A stretch of 12,558 nucleotides of DNA from JAMCZZ01 sp964363695 (lineage in GTDB: Bacteria; Patescibacteriota; UBA1384; XYA2-FULL-43-10; 1-14-0-10-43-13). The notes beneath the pieces are model-generated. The model searched no databases, was not told where the DNA came from, and was given only the letters and a program-made list of their open reading frames with translations. The position numbers were made by a program, and so were the translations under genes. This document shows positions 1-6,208 of this stretch, one piece after another (position 1 is the first letter of the stretch; the number at the start of each line of letters is the position of its first letter). The stretch lies in assembly GCA_964363695.1 (NCBI GenBank), contig CAYIJI010000034.1:1-12558 (forward strand), read 5' to 3'.

Positions 1-875
1 TGCTCGAGGACGCGAGTTGTGGTAGTTCCTACGGCGATGATTCTGCGTCCTTCTTTTTTAGCTTCGATAATCTTTTTTAGTTCTTCTCCCTTAACAGTGT
101 AATATTCAGAATGAATTTTATGATCCTCTACTTTTTCCGTTTTCACCGGAGCAAAAGTACCTAACCCAACATGCAAAGTTACCTCGACGATTTCTACTCC
201 CTTAGCTTTTATTTGGCTCAATAAATTTTTAGTAAAATGCAGGCCAGCCGTTGGCGCTGCTACGCTGCCGACTGGCTTAGCATAAACAGTTTGATAATTA
301 ACTTTGTCGCTTTGATCATCGATTTTTTTTATGTAAGGAGGCAGCGGAGTATGCCCAATTTTCTCAATCTCTTTAAAGAATTCTTCTCCTTTGAGATTAA
401 ATTCAATGGTGGAAATTTTTTCTTTTTTATTGATTACCTTGCCCCCCAATCTGGAATTTTCAAAATTGACTTTTGTGCCGGTTTTTAAGTTTTTGCCAAT
501 GACTTCCCAAATGGAAGATTTGCTATCGTGGATCCCCGCCTTCGCGGGGATGACAGAAGGGGAGGCGGGGATGACAGAGGAGGCGGTGGGGGTGACAAAA
601 TGAGAAGACTCTGAAATATCTTTATTTAGTAAAATCTCAATTTTTCCGCCAGTATCTTTTCTTAATCCAAACAGTCTAGCCGGGAAAACTTTTGAATTAT
701 TTGCAACCAACACATCTCCGGCTTTTAAATAATCAAAAACATCATAAAAAGTATGATGTTTAATTTTTCCTATTTCTTTATCAAGCACAAGAAGCCGCGA
801 GTGATCTCTAATATCTGCAGGAAATTGAGCAATTAGTTCTGTAGGAAGCATATAATCAAAATCGGATAATTTCAT
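1..875 (-). CDS. queA: S-adenosylmethionine:tRNA ribosyltransferase-isomerase QueA, 3' end cut by window edge
   Basis: QueA transfers and isomerises the ribosyl part of SAM onto preQ1 at tRNA position 34, giving epoxyqueuosine; it acts in the cytoplasm. I translated this frame by hand: 291 codons are present, starting MKLSDFDYMLPTELIAQ. Family blocks visible are LVANNSKVFPARLFG (about 57-70), TGGKIEILL (75-83), GHTPLPPYI, VGSVAAPTAGLHFT, VTLHVGLGTFAPV, EDHKIHSEYY and VGTTTTRVLE at the window edge. The C-terminal part lies beyond base 1. The start ATG (873-875) is one base after the TAG of the PH-like membrane protein, so translation is probably coupled. Roughly 28 extra residues lie between KIEILL and the WEVIGKNLKTG block compared with the E. 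coli protein as I recall it; they come from a repeat, annotated separately. The frame is open throughout, so the gene looks functional despite the insert. Confidence 0.95.
   Translation of the reverse strand, partial: MKLSDFDYMLPTELIAQFPADIRDHSRLLVLDKEIGKIKHHTFYDVFDYLKAGDVLVANNSKVFPARLFGLRKDTGGKIEILLNKDISESSHFVTPTASSVIPASPSVIPAKAGIHDSKSSIWEVIGKNLKTGTKVNFENSRLGGKVINKKEKISTIEFNLKGEEFFKEIEKIGHTPLPPYIKKIDDQSDKVNYQTVYAKPVGSVAAPTAGLHFTKNLLSQIKAKGVEIVEVTLHVGLGTFAPVKTEKVEDHKIHSEYYTVKGEELKKIIEAKKEGRRIIAVGTTTTRVLE
528..599 (-). repeat. In-frame GC-rich palindromic repeat with 21-bp period inside queA
   Basis: This GC-rich block sits in AT-rich queA. Bases 532-539 and 544-551 form a perfect 8-bp inverted repeat (ATCCCCGC / GCGGGGAT) around the loop CTTC. 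On the plus strand the motif GGGGATGACA recurs at 546-555 and 567-576, and as GGGGGTGACA at 588-597: an exact 21-base period, 17 of 21 bases matching between the first two units. Since 21 is seven codons, the queA frame survives. The encoded peptide (residues about 93-116) shows the period: VTPTASS, VIPASPS, VIPAKAGIH. The VIPAKAGI-type peptide is familiar as the translation of a dispersed palindromic repeat in many bacterial genomes. The layout resembles Rickettsia palindromic elements, which also sit in frame in genes; any common origin is unproven. Confidence 0.9.
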
Positions 876-876
876 A

Positions 877-1677
877 CTATTTAATATTTATCTGCTTTCC
901 TTCTTCTAAAGTTCCTTCTATTTTAATAACTTCATCGGACTTATCGAGATTTATTATTTTATTTTTCGCGGAATTTAATAACTCTTTTACCTCTTCTTCT
1001 TTATGTTTTTCTATAAATTCTTCAGGTTTAATCTTTTCTTCGCCATTAATCTTTTGTTCTTGGTTAATGTCTTTATTATCAACAGAATAACCTCGTAATT
1101 CTAAAACTTCATTGTCTTTTGGATCATTTATTGTGGTCAATCTTTTTTGTCTGCTGCTTCTGCCGACGTTACCTTCATGCAAGTCCATAATCATTTTAGA
1201 AACCGCATAAGGGTGAGGAATCGAATCGAATGTAAAATTTTCAATTTTTCCTGCTGTCTGAATAATAACTTGTCCAAAATGAAGCATTGTCGGGAAAAAA
1301 CCATAAACTTTCGCCTTGACGTCCTGTACTTCCCGAAGATAAAGTTCTGAGATTTGGCGGTGAAAAAAACCGTTTTGTTCTATATCAACGATTCTGCGGT
1401 CGGTAACTATGTAAATGTCTAAATAATAGTCAACAAACCCATAGAGTAAAAGCGCTAGGACAGAAAGGCTGTAAACACTTTCACCTAAAATAATTATATT
1501 TCCAATCAATGCGGGAAGATCAGGATTAGAAAACCAAAAAACTAGAACGCCGATCGCCGGAATTGACATAAAAATGCCTACAAACCAAAAAATCACATAA
1601 GCAAACCAGTGCTTTCTAATTAGTAGAAAGATTTTTTCTGATTCCTCCTGAGCTGGAAAAAGTTTTTTATATGGCAT
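877..1677 (-). CDS. Membrane protein with PH-like (bPH2/YdbS-type) domain and charged C-terminal tail
   Basis: 266 residues, exact function unknown. Two hydrophobic segments (about 26-49 and 57-82) are followed by a region resembling bacterial PH-like domains: DIYIVTDRRIVDIEQNGFF (87-105), LREVQDV (114-120), then FGQVIIQTAGK (134-144) and FDSIPHPYAVSKMI. The YIVTDRRI and LREVQDV signatures are typical of YdbS/YdbT-like membrane proteins. The C-terminal 95 residues are hydrophilic, rich in Lys and Glu and probably disordered or helical, so the protein likely has a membrane anchor and a cytoplasmic tail. Its start lies 2 bases after the stop of the preceding small membrane protein and its stop 1 base before the queA start, so all three are probably co-translated. 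No clear Shine-Dalgarno sequence precedes it, as expected for a coupled start. The domain call is by motif only. Confidence 0.8.
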   Translation of the reverse strand: MPYKKLFPAQEESEKIFLLIRKHWFAYVIFWFVGIFMSIPAIGVLVFWFSNPDLPALIGNIIILGESVYSLSVLALLLYGFVDYYLDIYIVTDRRIVDIEQNGFFHRQISELYLREVQDVKAKVYGFFPTMLHFGQVIIQTAGKIENFTFDSIPHPYAVSKMIMDLHEGNVGRSSRQKRLTTINDPKDNEVLELRGYSVDNKDINQEQKINGEEKIKPEEFIEKHKEEEVKELLNSAKNKIINLDKSDEVIKIEGTLEEGKQINIK

Positions 1678-1679
1678 AG

Positions 1680-1889
1680 CTAAAGGTTAAAATCCACAGG
1701 CCAATTTCCTGCGGCAATAAAGACTAAGGAAAAGATAATTATTACAAGCGATAAAAAAGAATATAGTATTATTATCGGCTGCGTTAAATCTCCCGTATAT
1801 CCAAATCTCCAGAGGTGGTAGATGCCTGCTGCGCTGTAAATAACGAAAGCTAGTAGAAAAATAAAATATAGTGCTAGTAAATAAATCAT
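1680..1889 (-). CDS. Small two-helix membrane protein, unknown function
   Basis: 69 residues with two predicted transmembrane helices (about 2-26 and 38-60) joined by a short loop, HLWRFGYTGDLTQP. There is no signal peptide cleavage site and no catalytic motif that I can see. It lies between queH (stop 16 bases upstream of this start) and the PH-like membrane protein (start 2 bases downstream of this stop). Proteins of this size and shape, with a YHLWRFGY-type loop, are familiar to me from Patescibacteria, usually as hypothetical proteins; that is a memory-based impression. Tight coupling to the PH-like protein suggests the two work together in the membrane. The Shine-Dalgarno match is poor. 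The gene is convincing because of its hydrophobic pattern and its exact fit between neighbours. Confidence 0.8.
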   Translation of the reverse strand: MIYLLALYFIFLLAFVIYSAAGIYHLWRFGYTGDLTQPIIILYSFLSLVIIIFSLVFIAAGNWPVDFNL

Positions 1890-1905
1890 AAAAAAATTAA
1901 ACCAA

Positions 1906-2490
1906 TTATTCCAGCCTGCCTTCTTCCAAAGAGTCGTTGCATCCGCAATATTTGGGTATCATTATGTAATGGGATCTAGCATAATTTCGGCCGGTCCAAT
2001 ATCCTTTCCTAAAGTCCTTATAATACAAATTAAGACTTTTGTCAATAGATCCCTCCAGCGACATGTTCCATATTTCATCATGATCTTTATAGGGAGAGCA
2101 TAACATAGTGGTAGTAAAGTATTTAAAATGGAGCTGCCTGGTTTTATTTATCATTTCCCTTACTAAGAGAGAAAGACAAAGTTGGCATCTTTTTCTTTTG
2201 TATCTTTTTTTGTCCGAAATAAATTTAATAGAATTTTTATCCTGATAAGGAAGAAGTGGCGCAAAAAAATCTTGAATATTATATTCTGGAACAATTAATT
2301 TGATGTTTTTTTCTTCACACAAAGTCATAACATCAGAAAGGCGTCTTTCATATTCGGCTTTTCCGTGAATTTCGGGATTATAGAAAAAAGCGGTAATTTG
2401 AAAATTTTCTTTTTCTAATTCAGAAAAAACATAACTCGCACAAGCAGCGCAACAGACATGAACCAGAATTTTATGTTTATTATTAGACAT
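1906..2490 (-). CDS. queH: Epoxyqueuosine reductase QueH (DUF208 family)
   Basis: 194 residues. QueH reduces epoxyqueuosine to queuosine in tRNA and replaces the unrelated cobalamin-dependent QueG in many bacteria. The family's cysteine pattern is complete: HVCCAAC (Cys13, Cys14, Cys17), CQLC (Cys102, Cys105) in the usual CxxC-x-x-x-R context, and YCGC (Cys182, Cys184) near the C-terminus. These are known to hold an iron-sulfur cluster and a neighbouring metal. Other family features are FFYNPEIHGKAEYERRL (36-51), TTTMLCSPYKDHDEI (126-140) and the SHYIMIPKYCGC end. Length is normal for the family. QueA, which makes its substrate, is encoded three genes downstream on the same strand. The start ATG has only a weak GAG next to it as ribosome binding site. 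I see no preQ1 synthesis gene in the window, so the cell may salvage queuine or precursor. Confidence 0.93.
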   Translation of the reverse strand: MSNNKHKILVHVCCAACASYVFSELEKENFQITAFFYNPEIHGKAEYERRLSDVMTLCEEKNIKLIVPEYNIQDFFAPLLPYQDKNSIKFISDKKRYKRKRCQLCLSLLVREMINKTRQLHFKYFTTTMLCSPYKDHDEIWNMSLEGSIDKSLNLYYKDFRKGYWTGRNYARSHYIMIPKYCGCNDSLEEGRLE

Positions 2491-2635
2491 CTCAGCAATT
2501 TATCATTTTTCAATTCTCATTTTTCATTTATTTCATCATTTATTATTTGAAAACCAAGTGATCGGTATTGGTTTTTTAGATATTGGGATATTGGGATTTG
2601 TTTAGAATGATTAGGTCAATTAGTAATTAGAAATT
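2491..2635. other. AT-rich ruvB-queH intergenic gap with degenerate repeats and a weak terminator-like hairpin
   Basis: This is a 145-base gap. Bases 2550-2557 (AAAACCAA) and 2568-2575 (TTGGTTTT) form an 8-bp inverted repeat with a 10-base loop. On the plus strand it is followed by more T; on the minus strand it ends in TTGGTTTT, so it could be a weak terminator for ruvB, though only two of its pairs are GC. On the minus strand bases 2491-2545 are a run of degenerate AAATGA-type units. A short direct repeat, GATATTGG then GATATTGGG, lies at 2578-2595. I found no convincing promoter; a TTGACC box exists but has no good -10 box at normal spacing. Confidence 0.4.
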
Positions 2636-3673
2636 TTAAAGTAATTTCTGCGCTGAATTATTATTCTTGATCTTTAGATGCTCATATGCCTTATCGGTTG
2701 CTACCCGGCCTTTCGGCGTTCTATTTATAAATCCGAGCTGGAGCAGGTAGGGCTCAATCACATCTTCGATTGTATCTTTATCTTCAGACATAGCAGCGGA
2801 TATAGTTTCTAGTCCAACCGGACCGCCGTTGAATTTTTCTATAATGGTTTTTAAATATTCCCTGTCATTTTGATCGAGGCCGATTTCATCCACATCTATT
2901 TTTTTGAGTGCTTCATCGGCAATTTTTTTATCTACAGAACCGTTATGCTTCACCTCGGCATAATCCCTTACTCTTTTTAGAATACGGTTAGCGATTCTGG
3001 GAGTACGACGCGACCTTTTGGCAATTTCTGCCACCCCAAATTTATCAATTTTTACATTAAGAATTTGTGAAGATCGCTTGATAATATCTGAGAGTTCTTC
3101 CTCTGAATAAAACTCCAACCGATGAATCGCTCCAAACCGGTCTCGGAGCGGAGAAGATAACGCCCCTATCTTTGTCGTAGCACCGATCAAGGAGAATTTC
3201 GGCAAGTCGATTCTCATCGTCTTGGCAGAAGGCCCTTTTCCTAAAATCAAATCGATAGCGAAATCTTCCATCGCTGGATACAGAACCTCTTCCACATTTC
3301 GATTAAGCCGATGAATCTCGTCGATAAAAAGGACGTCGCCTTCTGATAGGTTTGTTAAAATTGAAGCCAGATCTCCCGCCCTCTCGATGGCCGGGCCAGA
3401 GGTAACTCGAATATTAACCCCCATTTCGTTGGCAATGATATTTGAAAGAGTTGTTTTGCCTAATCCCGGAGGACCATATAACATTATATGTTCAATCGGC
3501 TCGCCCCGCTTTTTGGCAGCTTGAATGAAAATAATTAAATTATCTTTAATCTTCTTCTGACCGATGTACTCGTTAAATCTTTTCGGCCTCAAAGTAAACT
3601 CGAACTCTTCTTCTTCAAGAATGGAATCGGCAGTCAAATCCGTTTCTAAATTTTCTAGCTCTTGATTATCCAT
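2636..3673 (-). CDS. ruvB: Holliday junction branch migration ATPase RuvB
   Basis: 345 residues, full length for RuvB. It is the hexameric AAA+ motor that, loaded by RuvA, drives branch migration of Holliday junctions. Visible motifs are FNEYIGQKKIKDNL (33-46), Walker A GPPGLGKTT (67-75), Walker B LFIDEIHRL (115-123), sensor 1 GATT (164-167), the SPLRDRFG block with the arginine finger (174-181), sensor 2 region RTPRIANRILKRVRDYA, and the C-terminal winged helix with GGPVGLETI, YLLQLGFINRTPKGRVAT. The N-terminus has about 25 mostly acidic residues before the conserved core. Only a weak AAGG lies upstream of the ATG. A good promoter at 3798-3826 and a leader of about 117 bases with two hairpins precede the gene, so it is probably transcribed apart from ruvA, which ends 456 bases upstream. 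Identity is certain from the motifs. Confidence 0.98.
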   Translation of the reverse strand: MDNQELENLETDLTADSILEEEEFEFTLRPKRFNEYIGQKKIKDNLIIFIQAAKKRGEPIEHIMLYGPPGLGKTTLSNIIANEMGVNIRVTSGPAIERAGDLASILTNLSEGDVLFIDEIHRLNRNVEEVLYPAMEDFAIDLILGKGPSAKTMRIDLPKFSLIGATTKIGALSSPLRDRFGAIHRLEFYSEEELSDIIKRSSQILNVKIDKFGVAEIAKRSRRTPRIANRILKRVRDYAEVKHNGSVDKKIADEALKKIDVDEIGLDQNDREYLKTIIEKFNGGPVGLETISAAMSEDKDTIEDVIEPYLLQLGFINRTPKGRVATDKAYEHLKIKNNNSAQKLL

Positions 3674-3723
3674 ACAAGAAAATTAGCCTTATTATTAAAA
3701 GCAATTGTAATAAATGGTATTAA

Positions 3724-3742
3724 CCCCAGGGCAAGCCCTGGA
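3724..3742. repeat. Small GC-rich hairpin in the ruvB leader
   Basis: Bases 3726-3731 (CCAGGG) and 3736-3741 (CCCTGG) pair perfectly around CAAG. The hairpin lies about 50 bases upstream of the ruvB ATG, in the presumed leader transcribed on the minus strand. No T-run follows it, so it is probably not a terminator. It looks like one unit of the dispersed repeat mosaic filling the rest of this gap. Confidence 0.6.
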
Positions 3743-3764
3743 CCCTTCCGAACAGGAACCATGG

Positions 3765-3786
3765 GCCCGCGGCCAAGCCGTCGGGG
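3765..3786. repeat. Dispersed hairpin repeat, copy 1 (ruvB leader)
   Basis: The 21 bases at 3766-3786 are identical to 12514-12534. The unit folds as CCCG-C-GGC, loop CAA, GCC-GT-CGGG, a stem of about 8-9 pairs with one bulged base. Both copies lie in the same orientation upstream of a minus-strand start codon: ruvB here (92 bases away) and the acidic small ORF at the other site. Two exact copies in 12.5 kb suggest a dispersed repeat family in this genome. Confidence 0.85.
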
Positions 3787-3797
3787 AAATCTTCTCT

Positions 3798-3826
3798 ATT
3801 ATAGAGCAAAAAGAGTTGGTCGGCAA
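3798..3826 (-). promoter_or_regulatory. Sigma-70-type promoter for ruvB
   Basis: Read on the minus strand, TTGCCG (3821-3826) is followed after exactly 17 bases by TATAAT (3798-3803). The -10 box is perfect and the -35 box matches TTGACA at four of six positions. Transcription would start near 3791, giving a leader of about 117 bases before the ruvB ATG. The -10 box lies within a small palindrome, CTCTAT-T-ATAGAG (3794-3806), which may be a protein site or chance. Confidence 0.6.
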
Positions 3827-3839
3827 CTTATCGCACGGT

Positions 3840-4040
3840 AACTGCTCACTCGTCGTCATTCCCGTCGTTCGACTCTGCCTTCGATTTCCACTCTCTTCGA
3901 GTCTGAGCGACGAGGTCACAGACCTCAGAGTCGATGACAGGCCCTGAGCTTGTCGAATGGGAGGCCTGAGCCTCATCGCTCACCTCAGAGTCGAATGACC
4001 GGTCCCGAGAGCTTGTCCTGAACTTGATTCAGGAATGACA
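3840..4040. repeat. Mosaic of GC-rich dispersed repeat units between ruvA and ruvB
   Basis: This stretch is far richer in GC than the neighbouring genes and built from short repeated or palindromic units. ACCTCAGAGTCGATGAC (3922-3938 area) recurs as ACCTCAGAGTCGAATGAC (3982-3999). GAGGTC-ACA-GACCTC (3912-3926) is a perfect hairpin. CCCTGAGCTTGTCGAATGGG (3942-3961) and the arms TCCTGAA/TTCAGGA (4016-4022 and 4028-4034, loop CTTGA) resemble unit types I know as dispersed repeats in Patescibacteria and other environmental genomes. Open frames here on both strands are only translations of these repeats, not genes. I see no transposase gene or target-site duplication. Confidence 0.75.
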
Positions 4041-4084
4041 AAGGAAGGGCGAGAGAGAGCAGTTACATCGCGCGTTGGCAAGAC

Positions 4085-4122
4085 TTATACTAATACGATG
4101 CAGCTGCATCGTATTAGTATAA
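4085..4122. repeat. Perfect 38-bp palindrome directly after ruvA
   Basis: I checked all 19 pairs: 4085 pairs with 4122 through 4103 with 4104, without mismatch or spacer. The centre is ATGCAGCTGCAT and the outer ends are TTATACTAATAC and GTATTAGTATAA. The symmetry stops at 4084/4123. It begins 7 bases past the ruvA stop codon. As RNA it would fold into a stem of about 17 pairs with a 4-base loop. No T-run follows on either strand, so it is not a standard intrinsic terminator, although it could stabilise the mRNA end. It is AT-richer than the repeats beside it, so it seems a separate element. A dimeric-protein binding site or a mobile-element remnant are alternatives. Confidence 0.9.
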
Positions 4123-4129
4123 CGAGGCA

Positions 4130-4699
4130 TTATTTACTTATATTTCGAAGGAGCCATCTAACTTTATCTTCAGTTGTTAAACACTCAGCTGGTATTTTAG
4201 GAAAAAGTTTTATAATCTCAGTGTTTTTATACCCGAGCGATTGCAATGCATCCAAAACTTCGTTGTTACTATCGTTCAAATTCCCAAATATGCTTTCGCT
4301 GTCTATGCCGGTTATTTTTGATTTCAAATCAAGAATTATTCGGGCGGCCACTTTTTTTCCAATCCCCGAAATTGATTGAAAAAAAGTCAGATCTTCATTT
4401 AAGATAGCTCTAACAATTTTATTGGCTTCAGTCGAAGCTATAATAAGCATGCCGACTTTCGGACCGACGCCATTTACCGATATTAACTGCTTAAAAAGGC
4501 TTAATTCCTCATAAGAACCAAAACCATAAAGATCGCTAGAATCTTCTCTCAAATGTTGATGGATAAAATAACTTGCCGACTCTCCATCTTTCAGTTCCTT
4601 CTTACTCGCAATGCTGATCTTGTATCCAACGCCACCAATATCAAGAATGACAAACCCATCTTTATGAAATAAAATTTTACCGGACAAATGTGCGATCAT
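4130..4699 (-). CDS. ruvA: Holliday junction DNA helicase subunit RuvA
   Basis: 189 residues, normal length. RuvA tetramers bind four-way DNA junctions and load the RuvB ring. Seen are the N-terminal OB-fold start MIAHLSGKI and DIGGVGYKI (20-28), the junction-binding REDSSDLYGF (51-60, usually REDxxxLYGF), two helix-hairpin-helix motifs (LISVNGVGPKVGMLI at 72-86, SISGIGKKVAARIILDLK at 109-126), a linker about 130-144, and the C-terminal RuvB-binding domain with DALQSLGYKNTEI and TTEDKVRWLLRNISK. It starts 19 bases after the PLP enzyme's stop with an AGAGG ribosome site about 8 bases upstream, so it is probably the last gene of the sugar/PLP operon. Its partner ruvB lies 456 bases downstream behind repeats and its own promoter. 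Confidence 0.98.
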   Translation of the reverse strand: MIAHLSGKILFHKDGFVILDIGGVGYKISIASKKELKDGESASYFIHQHLREDSSDLYGFGSYEELSLFKQLISVNGVGPKVGMLIIASTEANKIVRAILNEDLTFFQSISGIGKKVAARIILDLKSKITGIDSESIFGNLNDSNNEVLDALQSLGYKNTEIIKLFPKIPAECLTTEDKVRWLLRNISK

Positions 4700-4718
4700 T
4701 GCGCAGACCTCTTAAGAA

Positions 4719-6200
4719 TTATATTTCAGAGATATTTTCACGGACTTCGGCAATATTTCGATTTTCCAGCACTGATCTCATTGCCTCAGTAGAGCCTTTT
4801 TTTACGACTTCAAAATCTTCTTCCTTCTCAAAACCGGTGGCAATCCTGACTACATTTTTTTCTAGACTATAGTTTGAGATCCATGTTTTAAAATGGCCAA
4901 AACTTGATCCGATGCCAATTTTTTCTTCCGCCTCTTTTTTGAATCTATCTATGAAGTCGTCCCCATCAATACCTTCTGGAAACTCGACATAAAAAAGTGT
5001 TACTAGTCCCCCCGGCGCTATTTCCGAAGCCATTTCATATTGCGGATGATTGGATAAATTTGGATGATGGACTCTTATACCCAAATGACTGTAATTATTA
5101 AGTAATTCGGCCAAAGCCAACGCATGCTCAGCGTGAATTTTGAGTAAGTCCGGCATTTTTTCAAAAATATCAGCTGGAATTCTTTTCTCGTCATTGGGCT
5201 GAAGATAGGTACCATCTATTATTCTTACACTTTTAATCTCTTGCATCTTATCCACATCATTAGAATAAGCTAGGCCTGCTGTAATCTCATTTTTACCTTC
5301 TTGATAATGCTTAGTTGCACTTTCCACAACAACAAAATCTTTTCGATCGCCGAATGTTTTTAATGGATTCAAGAGGACCGGCGAGGGCAAAGTGTTATCA
5401 ACTACAACTGAAAGTTTTTCATGGATATTATCCTTTGCTTTTTTAAGAAAATCCTTAAAATCATTTAGATTAAATTCTCTGCCGGTACTATTAACGTGAG
5501 CTCTTAAATCTTTAAGAACTTTACGGAATACAAAAGGATTGTTGCCCTCAAGAAATTCCCCAACCGAATCGACAATTTCTTTTCGCAATTCAGGACTGAC
5601 ATCTCTCAGTTCTGGTTTTAATCTTAAAAATTTATCAATACTGGCATTAAGATTGTAGTTTTGAGCATAGTCTTCTCTTGTCTTATCAACAATTTCAACG
5701 AGATCTTCAGGATTGGTTATTCCCATTTTTGGAGAGTTAGCGACCGTCTCGGCGATTATTAGACTGGGTTTATGTTTTTTAACCTCTTTTGATAATTTTT
5801 CTTTATCAGTAGTGTCTGTAAACACAACTTTTATCCTACTTCTTTTTTCAAGACGTCGAGCCAAATCCTTAGTAACGCCATAAATATTATCTCCGCATAG
5901 AACAGTATCACCTGGATGAAGTTCTTCCGCTTCAATCACTGTGTGGATAGCAGCCATGCCAGCATTGAAAAGAGCTGCGTCTTTAGCACCTACCATTTCT
6001 GCAAATTCTTGTTCTCTTTCACCCAATTTCTCAAATCCGTATCTACCATACATACTATTAGGATCACCTTGATCAACTGCTTTTTTATCTTCCTTCCATT
6101 CGTCGATATTTGGATATTCTTCGGCAATATGAGGGGAAATTTCGCTTTGAGCGTCCACTTCTTGGGAATCAGTCTGCCCCTCCTGTTCATTCAGAGACAT
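4719..6200 (-). CDS. Cys/Met-metabolism PLP-dependent enzyme (cystathionine gamma-synthase/lyase-like) with about 88-residue insertion
   Basis: 493 residues, about 100 more than usual for this fold-type I family (cystathionine gamma-synthase, beta- and gamma-lyases, methionine gamma-lyase). Conserved features: GRYGFEKLGEREQEFAEM (52-69; Arg/Tyr that contact the partner subunit's PLP phosphate), FNAGMAAI (78-85), YGVTKDLARRL (107-117; Tyr stacking on PLP), DNTLPSP (268-274; Asp binds the ring nitrogen), ESATKHYQEGKNE (293-305; Lys297 should form the Schiff base), and RIATGFEKEEDF (452-463; Arg for the substrate carboxylate). From ETVANSP (151) to VVVDNT there are about 120 residues where E. 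coli MetB has about 32, so about 174-262 is an extra, charged, mostly helical block. The N-terminal 30 residues are acidic and unlike the family. AGGAGG lies ideally before the ATG. The exact substrate cannot be told. Confidence 0.88.
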   Translation of the reverse strand: MSLNEQEGQTDSQEVDAQSEISPHIAEEYPNIDEWKEDKKAVDQGDPNSMYGRYGFEKLGEREQEFAEMVGAKDAALFNAGMAAIHTVIEAEELHPGDTVLCGDNIYGVTKDLARRLEKRSRIKVVFTDTTDKEKLSKEVKKHKPSLIIAETVANSPKMGITNPEDLVEIVDKTREDYAQNYNLNASIDKFLRLKPELRDVSPELRKEIVDSVGEFLEGNNPFVFRKVLKDLRAHVNSTGREFNLNDFKDFLKKAKDNIHEKLSVVVDNTLPSPVLLNPLKTFGDRKDFVVVESATKHYQEGKNEITAGLAYSNDVDKMQEIKSVRIIDGTYLQPNDEKRIPADIFEKMPDLLKIHAEHALALAELLNNYSHLGIRVHHPNLSNHPQYEMASEIAPGGLVTLFYVEFPEGIDGDDFIDRFKKEAEEKIGIGSSFGHFKTWISNYSLEKNVVRIATGFEKEEDFEVVKKGSTEAMRSVLENRNIAEVRENISEI

Positions 6201-6208
6201 GCTTCCTC

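Noticed and set aside
237..603. Plus-strand frames over queA
   Set aside because: queA is clearly coding on the minus strand here; these are antisense shadows, helped by the repeat.
3695..3976. Open frames on both strands (3695-3976 minus, 3714-3947 plus) in the ruvA-ruvB gap
   Set aside because: They are translations of palindromic dispersed repeats, have no ribosome site or domain, and overlap each other and the ruvB promoter.
4085..4122. Palindrome as a standard intrinsic terminator of ruvA
   Set aside because: No T-run follows on the minus strand and there is no spacer loop; kept as a palindrome of unknown role.
3700..4130. CRISPR array or insertion sequence in the repeat-rich gap
   Set aside because: Repeats are of several types without regular spacing or spacers, and there is no transposase or terminal inverted repeat pair.
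5990..6190. Minus-strand 66-codon frame overlapping the PLP enzyme start
   Set aside because: Alternative frame within the N-terminal part of the PLP enzyme, which has a perfect ribosome site and the conserved YGRYG block.
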